Source of the DNA: Vibrio quintilis
GTDB lineage: Bacteria > Pseudomonadota > Gammaproteobacteria > Enterobacterales > Vibrionaceae
Assembly (NCBI RefSeq): GCF_024529975.1
Contig: NZ_AP024898.1
Coordinates: 558,001 to 622,000 of the forward strand
Direction: 5' to 3'
DNA length: 64,000 nucleotides
The position numbers and the translations under genes are program-made. The notes under the pieces were generated by a model that did not search any database, was not told where the DNA came from, and worked only from the letters and a program-made list of their open reading frames with translations. Below are positions 1 to 7,900 of this stretch, piece after piece. Positions within the stretch are counted from its first letter, which is position 1; each line of letters opens with the position of its first letter.

Positions 1-1
1 G

Positions 2-2959
2 AATCTGCTGGCGTCGACCGATCAGAGCGAAAGCGCCAGCCAGAGTAAGTCAGCTCATATCGGTGCTTCGATGACGGTGTATGGCGCTTCTGGCGGTGGG
101 ATCAATCTCGATGCCAGCTACAGCCGGAATGAAAACAGCAGCCGTTCGCAAACCCATACTAACAGCACGCTCAATGCAGACAATATTCAGATTGTCTCGG
201 CAGGTGATACCAATGTCAAAGGGGCGACTGTCCGGGCAGAAAGTGAGCTGACCATGAATGTCGGCGGTGATCTGAACGTGGCTTCAGTGCAGGATCATCA
301 CTCATCCAGCAGTAAGGGACAGTCCATCAGTGGTGGTGTGAGTCTGACCGGCGCACAGGCTGAACAAGGCAGCCATGTGATGAGTGATACCAGCAATGCA
401 GGTACGCTGACTGGAGTGAATGGTGGTTTCAATGTGTCTAATGGCCGCGATCGCAGCCGTGAAACCGTGCTGACCAGTCTGACTTCCGGCGGTACGGCCA
501 ATATCACCGTCGGCGGCAATACGGATATCAAAGGCGCCACCATTGCCACCACTGATGCAGACGGCAAAGACACCGGCGAGCTGACGCTGAAAACCGGCAC
601 CCTGACATATAGCGACCTGAGTAATACCAGCTTCAACAGTAATATGAGTGCCGGTTTCAGTACGGGGGCTGCAATTGGTGACGTTGTGAATGAAAAGACC
701 GGTGAGACAGAAACCCAGGTCAGCATCGGCAGCAACACCACTTCAGCCCAGTTAAACGATAGCTCGGATTATCACAAAGGCAAAACGCTGGCGACAGTGG
801 GACAGGGTAGTTTAATCATCGGCGATGAAGCAGGCAGCGACGACACTACCGCGCTGAACCGGGACGTGGAGAATTCAGAAACCGATTTGTTCACAGTGAA
901 ACGTCAGCAGGGAGACTTTGATGTCACGATTGACCACCGGTTCTTCCATGAAGAAGGGCGGAATGAAATCGCGCATGATTTGGAAAAAGAAGGTGAGATA
1001 GCTGAAGACGTTGCCAGTGCCGTCAGCAAAGTGGTGAATGATGAACGCTTCTCGGTGGTCAACAACCTGTTTGAAGTTCTGGGTAACAATAAAAAGCTGA
1101 CGATGCTGAATACGGCACTGGAAACTGATCCAGCTTATCAGGATCTGGTGAGCCGGTTGCAAAGTAAAGATGACACTGTGTCCGGCAACGCGCGTAAAGA
1201 GCTTTTCCAGATTGCGTTGGAACGGTTCGGGCTGACCCGGCAGGATCTGCACTTCTACGACAGTACACAAACGACCTCGACAGCACTGAAAGACAGCATC
1301 CTTGGTGATGTGAAGGCAGCGACTGTCACGGATGAAAACAGTGCGCTTCAGGGCACCTCGTTTATCGATACAGCCGGGGATGATGAAGTAACCCGTGATG
1401 ATGTCAATCAAAGTATGGGACAGGAGCTGGCGCGACAGGAAGAAATACAGGGTCAGGATGATTTCCACCTGTTTGATCGTAGCGAAGGAGAAGCGGATGC
1501 GGTGGCAGAAGCGATGGCAGCGCAGTTTGCCCATCGTCTGGAACATGTGACCGGTGCGGATCAGGATTATGGCTCAGGCAACAACTACGGTCAGGCGTTG
1601 CGGGAGAATACAACCCTGGTGAGTGCGGGAACACAGGTTGCCAATCAGGTGGGGAATGCCACGGTTGAATACCGGCAGCTTTATGTTCAGGAAGCCCGGG
1701 TCATTTTACAAAATGCCGCCACTTATGCAGAAACGCATGGGATAAGTGAGACAGAGGCGAAGAAAGCACTCTTTCAGCAGGCATTACTTCAGGTAGATCA
1801 AACCTGGGCGTCACAGTCACATATTCAGGAAAATCCGGAGGCCAGAGAAGCGCTGTCAGCAATTGCAGCGCAGCAGGATGGCGATGTTCATGAATCTGCT
1901 ATAGGGCAAAGCTTCTGGGGGCTATTGGGTGCAACATCCAGTCCTTACTTCCAGGCTGCGAATCAGGCGATTTATGAAGACAGCGGCATCAATGCCCGTG
2001 AAAATGCTCAGATTGAAGGGGGCGCTGCAGGTGAAGCTAATCCGATCCGTCAGTATGCCACAGCAAATGGTGAAGCACCGGTTGATGTGACATTGGGTGA
2101 AGCCGCAGATTCAGCTTATGATCAGGTCACAGGGACAGCAAAGGCAATTTATGAGGCAGTGAGCGAAGATCCGGCTGGTGTTGCAGAGCAACTGGCTGGT
2201 GCAGTTGTGGATAAAACAAAAGAAGTACTGGCTGACCCCGGTGTGCTGCTGCCGGAGGAGAATAAAGGAAGCGCCGGTGACAGACAGCTGGCCGCAGAAC
2301 TTCAGGGAGAAGAGGAAAAAGCCCAACAGGAAGCGGGTAGCCAGTTCATCGAAGATGCAGTCAGCCTGATAGGGAGCCCGGTCGCAGCGAAGGGAGAAAA
2401 ACTGGCGGGCGAGCTGGCGATAAAAGGTTTGGCTGAAGCGGCAGAAGAAGTCACTCAGGCAGCCGGTAAAGGTGCAGTTGAACTGGTTGAGTCGCAGGCA
2501 GGTAAGCAACTGGGACATGGCATTGATGTCGGAGATATTGGTAAGCTTGCTGATGATGCAGTCGGGGATGTTAGTAGAGAGTTATATAGAAAGGATGGAC
2601 GAGAGCCAAGTGAGATTTTTGGTGAAGGGTTTCAGCCATGGAAACCTAACGCAAATGTATCTATAGAAAACTATGTTAATTTTAATGAGCCAAGTCAGTA
2701 TGTAGGAACTTCAAAAATACCTGTAGGAGCAACTGAGGTAAATACTCAAACAGGGCAACCGGGTTATCTGTATATTATTGATGATCCTGGGCATGGAATT
2801 GATGTTAATGAGGTATATCCTAGCAACCCTTTCTCACATGAACAAGAAATAGCGTTTCCTGGAGGTATTGATTCATGCAGTATAAAAGGTTGCATTCCAA
2901 TTGACGGTAACAATAATCCTATTGGCGAGTTTATTGCTAATCCAAACTTTGAGGAGTAA
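2..2959 (+). CDS. cdiA: CdiA-type contact-dependent toxin, C-terminal part (module M1, class A scaffold, ADP-ribosyltransferase tip)
   Basis: The reading frame is open from base 2, so this is the 3' part of a longer gene whose start lies outside the window. The first ~850 residues are FHA/CdiA-like (Gly/Ser/Asn-rich repeats, then an acidic alpha-helical pre-toxin region). The scaffold ends at the conserved GHGIDVGDIGKLADDAVGD (about 2518-2568), and the codon style becomes AT-rich from there. The last ~120 residues resemble the pertussis-toxin/pierisin ADP-ribosyltransferase group. Numbered from the ATG at 71, there is an Arg motif LYRKDGREP (R840), an STS-like YVGTS (877-881) and an ExE motif HEQEIAFPGG (E924, E926). 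This gives the R-S-E catalytic set that transfers ADP-ribose from NAD. Its immunity gene starts 5 bp downstream. Family and R-S-E motif are seen in the sequence; the target is unknown. Confidence 0.85.
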   Translation, partial: NLLASTDQSESASQSKSAHIGASMTVYGASGGGINLDASYSRNENSSRSQTHTNSTLNADNIQIVSAGDTNVKGATVRAESELTMNVGGDLNVASVQDHHSSSSKGQSISGGVSLTGAQAEQGSHVMSDTSNAGTLTGVNGGFNVSNGRDRSRETVLTSLTSGGTANITVGGNTDIKGATIATTDADGKDTGELTLKTGTLTYSDLSNTSFNSNMSAGFSTGAAIGDVVNEKTGETETQVSIGSNTTSAQLNDSSDYHKGKTLATVGQGSLIIGDEAGSDDTTALNRDVENSETDLFTVKRQQGDFDVTIDHRFFHEEGRNEIAHDLEKEGEIAEDVASAVSKVVNDERFSVVNNLFEVLGNNKKLTMLNTALETDPAYQDLVSRLQSKDDTVSGNARKELFQIALERFGLTRQDLHFYDSTQTTSTALKDSILGDVKAATVTDENSALQGTSFIDTAGDDEVTRDDVNQSMGQELARQEEIQGQDDFHLFDRSEGEADAVAEAMAAQFAHRLEHVTGADQDYGSGNNYGQALRENTTLVSAGTQVANQVGNATVEYRQLYVQEARVILQNAATYAETHGISETEAKKALFQQALLQVDQTWASQSHIQENPEAREALSAIAAQQDGDVHESAIGQSFWGLLGATSSPYFQAANQAIYEDSGINARENAQIEGGAAGEANPIRQYATANGEAPVDVTLGEAADSAYDQVTGTAKAIYEAVSEDPAGVAEQLAGAVVDKTKEVLADPGVLLPEENKGSAGDRQLAAELQGEEEKAQQEAGSQFIEDAVSLIGSPVAAKGEKLAGELAIKGLAEAAEEVTQAAGKGAVELVESQAGKQLGHGIDVGDIGKLADDAVGDVSRELYRKDGREPSEIFGEGFQPWKPNANVSIENYVNFNEPSQYVGTSKIPVGATEVNTQTGQPGYLYIIDDPGHGIDVNEVYPSNPFSHEQEIAFPGGIDSCSIKGCIPIDGNNNPIGEFIANPNFEE

Positions 2960-2964
2960 ATCTG

Positions 2965-3393
2965 GTGAAATTTTCGAGAACAGTCTTACTGGCTAAAGGA
3001 AGTGAAATTGTTGGTGAAATAGAACTGAACTGTTCAGTGGTTAAAAATACTGTATATATATCATATATAGATAGTTTTTCGGAAAAAGGGAATAAGAATA
3101 GCTCAGGTTTTTTCTATGCATTAGCTGAAATCAGAGAGGATTACAGTGAAAAAGAATTAGTACTTTTATGTAAAGGATCTCAAGAATCAGTATTCCCGGG
3201 AGGACTGACTTCTGAAAGTTCATTCGGAGAGTTAGCCTATGAAATGGATGATATTATTGGAGAGCCAAAAGTGGTTAATATCTTCGATAGTATTGGGATA
3301 TCGGATTTAAAATCAGTTGCCAGTATTGAAGAACAAAAGCTTAAAAGGCTAAATATCATCAGAAGTAAGCAACAACCTCAACAGTTCAGGTGA
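2965..3393 (+). CDS. Putative immunity protein for the M1 ADP-ribosyltransferase toxin
   Basis: A protein of about 142 residues starting at GTG 2965, just 5 bp after the toxin stop. The ribosome-binding sequence GAGGAG lies inside the end of the toxin gene. There is no signal peptide or membrane segment, so a cytoplasmic toxin-binding protein is expected. It is acidic and AT-rich compared with the scaffold, as is usual for cdiI genes. No named family is recognised. The immunity role is inferred from position only. Confidence 0.6.
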   Translation: MKFSRTVLLAKGSEIVGEIELNCSVVKNTVYISYIDSFSEKGNKNSSGFFYALAEIREDYSEKELVLLCKGSQESVFPGGLTSESSFGELAYEMDDIIGEPKVVNIFDSIGISDLKSVASIEEQKLKRLNIIRSKQQPQQFR

Positions 3394-3394
3394 G

Positions 3395-3688
3395 ACGCGA
3401 CTGTTCATAAGAGACTGTTCATAATTCTGTGTCACGTCCATTTTATGAGACTGTAAATCCAGATAAGGGGCGATTCAGCCCTCGAAGTGGATGCTCAGCT
3501 GAGAGAGCGTCAGGTTCCTGTTTTGCACAGGATGCGTCCACTTTTCGCTGGCCTTTAACATACCTGCATACAGCAGCTTGAGCAAGCGGGTTTCATTGGG
3601 GAACCCACCCTTCGATTTGGTTAGCTTGCGGAACTGGCGATGAACGGCTTCCAGCGCGTTGGTGGTGTAGATAACCCGTTGGAAAGAC
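3395..3688 (-). pseudogene. IS256-family transposase, C-terminal fragment with right terminus
   Basis: The minus-strand frame (3475-3690) encodes the end of an IS256-family transposase: IYTTNALEAVHRQFRKL, KSKGGFPNE, LLKLLYAGMLKASEKWTHP. Everything upstream of the YTTNALEA block, including the catalytic Asp residues, is missing. The element terminus, with sequence GAGACTGTTCATAATTCTG, is at about 3410-3428. A second partial copy of the terminus (GACTGTTCATAAGA) precedes it at about 3402. At 3688 the fragment joins an MNT-HEPN gene fragment through AGAC microhomology. Confidence 0.75.
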
Positions 3689-3853
3689 TGTTCATAATTC
3701 TGAATCAGCCTGGCTGGCATCAATCCTCTCCTGACAAACCCGCGCCACAACCTCCTTCAGCTTCACCACTTCCCCCGCCAGGTAATCCAGCTCCTCAATG
3801 GTGATTTCAAAATGCTCTGAATACCGGGCTTCAATATAAGCCCGTTGTAGGCC
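3689..3853 (-). pseudogene. MNT-HEPN gene fragment 1 (C-terminal end)
   Basis: Minus-strand sequence matching the last ~50 codons of the intact nucleotidyltransferase-HEPN gene at 25352-26260 (residues such as YIEARYSEHFEIT, then ELDYLAGEVVKLK). Its own end is RIDASQADSEL in other copies. It is cut on the left by an IS256 end and on the right by the IS3-type element. It is non-functional debris, but it is one of seven copies in the array. Confidence 0.75.
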
Positions 3854-4365
3854 CCTGTGTGTCAACCTGCTATTGAACCACCCGCTTTTGAGATAACATA
3901 CAAATCAGGGTGAAAAAGGAGTTCATGATGCCAAAGAACACAACGGTTGAGCCGCAGGTCAATCCCTCTCCGGAGCTGGAAAAGAAAACCCGCCGTGTCT
4001 TTACGACCGAATACAAGCTTTCCATTATACAACAGGCTGATGCCTGTAAACATGGCGAGATTGGTGCCTTACTCCGGCGGGAAAAGCTTTACTCAAATCA
4101 GCTTTCACAATGGCGGAAAGAATTCGCTGAGAACGGCATCAAAGGGCTCGAAAAATCAGCCCCCGGTCCTGCGTCAGCAAAAACTCCCGAGCAAAAACGC
4201 ATTGAGCACTTAGAGAAAGAGAACGCCCGTCTTCGTCATCAGATTGAGGTAAAAGACGGTTGTCTCTCGCTCCAAAAAAAAGCCTTGGCGTTGATAGAAG
4301 CAATGGAACAAGAGAACAAATCATGACGCTGGCGCAACATCCCTTACCTGTATTTGTCTCCCAAA
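3854..4365 (+). mobile_element. IS3-family insertion sequence, 5' part only
   Basis: This stretch runs from a probable left terminus (around GTGTGTCAACCTGC) through a complete orfA and the first ~15 codons of orfB. It is then cut at 4366 by the repeated GAGACTGTTCATAATTCTG sequence. The orfB start (ATG 4323) overlaps the orfA stop in the ATGA arrangement that is usual for IS3 elements with -1 frameshifting or coupled translation. The catalytic DDE domain is absent, so the element cannot move by itself. A C-terminal scrap of a similar IS3 orfB is found at 18690-18873. Confidence 0.65.
3925..4326 (+). CDS. IS3-family OrfA (transposase DNA-binding subunit)
   Basis: A protein of about 133 residues. 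An N-terminal helix-turn-helix of the HTH_Tnp_1 type (RRVFTTEYKLSIIQQADAC, then NQLSQWRKEF) is followed by a leucine-zipper-like coiled coil (EKENARLRHQIEVKDG), the usual OrfA layout. ATG 3925 is chosen because AAGGAG sits 5-6 bp upstream; an upstream GTG at 3910 is less likely. The orfB that should follow is truncated after about 15 codons, so the protein has no partner here. Confidence 0.7.
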   Translation: MMPKNTTVEPQVNPSPELEKKTRRVFTTEYKLSIIQQADACKHGEIGALLRREKLYSNQLSQWRKEFAENGIKGLEKSAPGPASAKTPEQKRIEHLEKENARLRHQIEVKDGCLSLQKKALALIEAMEQENKS

Positions 4366-4515
4366 GGGAGACTGTTCATAATTCTGTGTCAGCCTGGCTG
4401 GCATCAATCTTCCCCAAACAAACCCGCGCCCCAAGCCCCTTTAGCTTCACCACTTCCCCCACCAGATAATCCAGCTCCTGTCCGGTGATTTCAACATGCT
4501 CTGAATACCGGGTTT
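4366..4515 (-). pseudogene. MNT-HEPN gene fragment 2 (C-terminal end)
   Basis: This begins with the recurrent GAGACTGTTCATAATTCTG and then reads, on the minus strand, the last ~40 codons of the nucleotidyltransferase-HEPN gene. It has more substitutions than the other copies (for example CCCCAAACAAACCCGCG). It ends at about 4515, where unrelated sequence starts. It is debris of the same kind as fragment 1. Confidence 0.7.
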
Positions 4516-4531
4516 TGATGAGATGCCACTA

Positions 4532-4936
4532 TCAGTGCATCATATGCGTACTGATTTTTTCAAGCGCCCGGGTCAGCGGAGAGATTTGCTCCGGAGGAAG
4601 CGGGATCGATGTGCGGACAGGGGGGATCACGAGGTAAGCCATCCCGCCGCCATACGGGGTCAAGGTACATGCAACGACGCCGTCACTCAGCTCAATACAA
4701 AGACTGTCGAGGTCAATAGAAAGCAGCAGCTTTTTCAGGGCATTGTCTGCATTGAAAGCGGACAAAAGTTGCGTACCAAAATCTCCATTTACTTTCCCGG
4801 TAAAAAACCGCCCCGGCCCCCTTTGAATACAATTTTTCCCCGGGATGAATGGGGCGTTGGGTGAGACAGCACGATATTCATCATACATGTGCCTCCCATC
4901 CAGCGCTTCATGACCCCCAGCTTTGCAAAACACCAA
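4532..4936 (-). CDS. Unidentified protein, 5' end replaced by CdiA sequence (possible DUF3156-like)
   Basis: A minus-strand frame of about 134 residues. The C-terminal part (LTPYGGGMAYLVIPPVR, then PLPPEQISPLTRALEKI) is protein-like and vaguely recalls DUF3156 proteins; that is recollection, not a search result. Its 5' end runs into the first bases of the M2 CdiA fragment, so the gene is probably truncated. An internal ATG at 4888 could serve as a start, but no good ribosome-binding site is seen. Codon usage is more like the chromosome than the toxin genes. Function is unknown. Confidence 0.4.
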   Translation of the reverse strand: MVFCKAGGHEALDGRHMYDEYRAVSPNAPFIPGKNCIQRGPGRFFTGKVNGDFGTQLLSAFNADNALKKLLLSIDLDSLCIELSDGVVACTLTPYGGGMAYLVIPPVRTSIPLPPEQISPLTRALEKISTHMMH

Positions 4937-7900
4937 AGACTGGGATGAAAAAACCAGCCAGAGTTATAAAGAGCATGAAAAAACCACAGTTGACCTGTTC
5001 AGCAGCCTGATGAATCCGGCGGGAGCGATTAGTTTCTCCGGTGGTCAGGTTGGGATCACCATTGCCGAAGCCACCTACGACAAAACCCGTCATGACAGTG
5101 ATGTGACCTCGCAGACCGGTTCGGCGATTGTCGCTAATCAGGGGGTCAACCTTGCTGCGGTGGGTGATTTAACCGTCGCAGGCAGTCAGGTCGTTGCCGA
5201 TAACGATCAGGATGAAGATGGTGATCTGAACATCAGCGCAGAAAATGTGGTGGTGAAAGAGAGCACTTCACATCGCCGGGATCAAAACGATGAACTGCAT
5301 GGGAAAGCCGAAGTCAGTCTGGTGGTGCAGCATCAGGCAGTACAGACGGCTAACGCTGTGAAGGCTTTATCAGCATCGAAAAAGGCCCTGAATCAGGCCA
5401 GACAGGATTATAAAAAGTACAAAAATCAGCTGGTCTCTCTGAAAAATACCTTAGCCTCACTCAAGGCTGATCTGGCCGCGCAGAAACCGGGTGTTAGTCA
5501 GGAAGATATCGATGAGCTGGCCGGGTTGATCAGTGATCTGAAAAGTGATGAAAGCTGGTATGTCGCCAGTATTGCGATGGCGGTGGAAGATGTCGCGTCT
5601 AAATCCACGGCACTGGTGCAACAATCGGCCAGTGCAGGTCAGAGTTCGGCAACGCTTGGTTTTGATGCCGGATTACATCTGGATATTGATGTGACCAAAA
5701 CCAGTAGTGACAGCCAGCAGAGTACGTCGCAGGGCTCATTGCTGTCAGGCAATAACGTTCATATTCAGGCGGGCAATGAAACCGGCCAGTCAGCCACAGT
5801 ACAGGGGTCGGCAATTGCGGCGAAGCATGATTTGAGTCTCTCCGGCCATGAGGTGAATCTGCTGGCGTCGACCGATCAGAGCGAAAGCGCCAGCCAGAGT
5901 AAGTCAGCTCATATCGGTGCTTCGATGACGGTGTATGGCGCTTCTGGCGGTGGGATCAATCTCGATGCCAGCTACAGCCGGAATGAAAACAGCAGCCGTT
6001 CGCAAACCCATACTAACAGCACGCTCAATGCGGACAATATTCAGATTGTCTCGGCAGGTGATACCAATGTCAAAGGGGCGACTGTCCGGGCAGAAAGTGA
6101 GCTGACCATGAATGTCGGCGGTGATCTGAACGTGGCTTCAGTGCAGGATCATCACTCATCCAGCAGTAAGGGACAGTCCATCAGTGGTGGTGTGAGTCTG
6201 ACCGGTGCACAGGCTGAACAAGGCAGCCATGTGATGAGTGATACCAGCAATGCAGGTACGCTGACTGGAGTGAATGGTGGTTTCAATGTGTCTAATGGCC
6301 GCGATCGCAGCCGTGAAACCGTGCTGACCAGCCTGACTTCCGGCGGTACGGCCAATATCACCGTCGGCGGTAATACGGATATCAAAGGCGCCACCATTGC
6401 CACCACTGATGCAGACGGCAAAGACACCGGCGAGCTGACGCTGAAAACCGGCACCCTGACATATAGCGACCTGAGTAATACCAGCTACAGCAGTAATATG
6501 AGTGCCGGGATGCATACGGGGGTCGGGATTGGTCAGTCCGTCAATCAGGAGACCGGAAAAACAGAAACTACAGTCAGCGCCGGTTATAACACCAGCTCTG
6601 TACAGCTGAGTAACACCTCCGGTTATCACAAAGATAAAACCCTGGCGACCCTGGGTCAGGGTAGTTTAATCATCGGCGATAAAGCAGGCAGCGACGACAC
6701 CACAGCATTGAACCGGGATGTGGAGAATGCGCAGAGAGACCTGTTCAGCGTCGAGCGCCAGCAGGGGAACTTTGATGTTTCGATTGACCACCGGCTGTTC
6801 CATGAAGGGGGACATCAGGCGATAGCGGAAGATGTGAAACGTAACGAAATCACCTTCGACAGCATCGCAGATGCAATGGATGATGATAATCAGAGCGTTG
6901 GCCTGACCGGGAACGAAGAGGGTAAGGACGGTGTACTGGATCATCTTGAGCACAAGCATGATTTCTTCACGGCGACGAAGAATTTTGTGACTAGTGAAAA
7001 CGAAGCGCTGGTGAAAACACTCAATGATCCGAATGCGACGCCAGCGCAGAAACAGGCGGCCTACCAGTCCCTGACGGCTTCGATTGCCACGCAATTCGAT
7101 CTGACCCCGGCACAAGTCATGATGGCCCTGGTCAGTCAGGACGGTAATCTGGCGCAGGGGGCTTATGGTGATGGCAAGATCTTCATCAATGACTTAATGC
7201 ACTTCAATCTGACCGATATTGTGAACTCAATTGGCCATGAAACGCAGCATTATCTGGATGATAACCTGCTGGCAGATAATGACAGTGAGAGGTTTGAAGC
7301 CAACCGGGAAGAATATGCGAATCTGATGGGAGAGGCGACGGCCGATTATGTCAGCTTTAACTTTGAGAATTCAGGTTTTGGTGAGTTTGGAGGATTTAAC
7401 CTGCAAAACGGCACCGCAGGCAGTGAGTTAATTAAAAACAATACCCAGACGTATGAAACTGTGCGGGATACGACTGGTGTTGATTTCCGGATGCCAAATG
7501 ATAATGAGTTAACGATCATAGATAAGCTCGCAGGTAATGACGAAGCCCTGAAAAATAAGCTGACCAGTGCGGCTTGTGCTTTGGTTCACTGTTCGGCTGA
7601 ATTTGCACCGGGAACAGAAAAATATAAGGAGATGAAAGCCCTTGAGGAAGCCGGGGCTGTTTATAAAGATGCTCAGCAGGTCTTGCTGAATTATAGCTTT
7701 ACACAAGCTCAGGTGTCTCCGAGCCTCGGTGTCACAGTTGACCATCAATTCCAATACAGCCCACAGGATGCGAATGCCGACAGAACAAGTGCCGGTATGG
7801 ATGCGGGTTATGAAAATATTGCTCAGGGGTTCAGAGACCACTATGGGCTGAATGTGACGGCAGAGCAGCTTAAGCAAGGGGTCAATGTGACCGGAAGTCT

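Noticed and set aside
298..741. Long minus-strand frames inside the CdiA scaffold (also at 875-1546, 2111-2518, 6152-6629, 20438-21062, 21539-21946, 26743-27414)
   Set aside because: They are mirror frames of the repetitive, strongly biased scaffold genes, repeat with each copy, and have no start signals or domain content.
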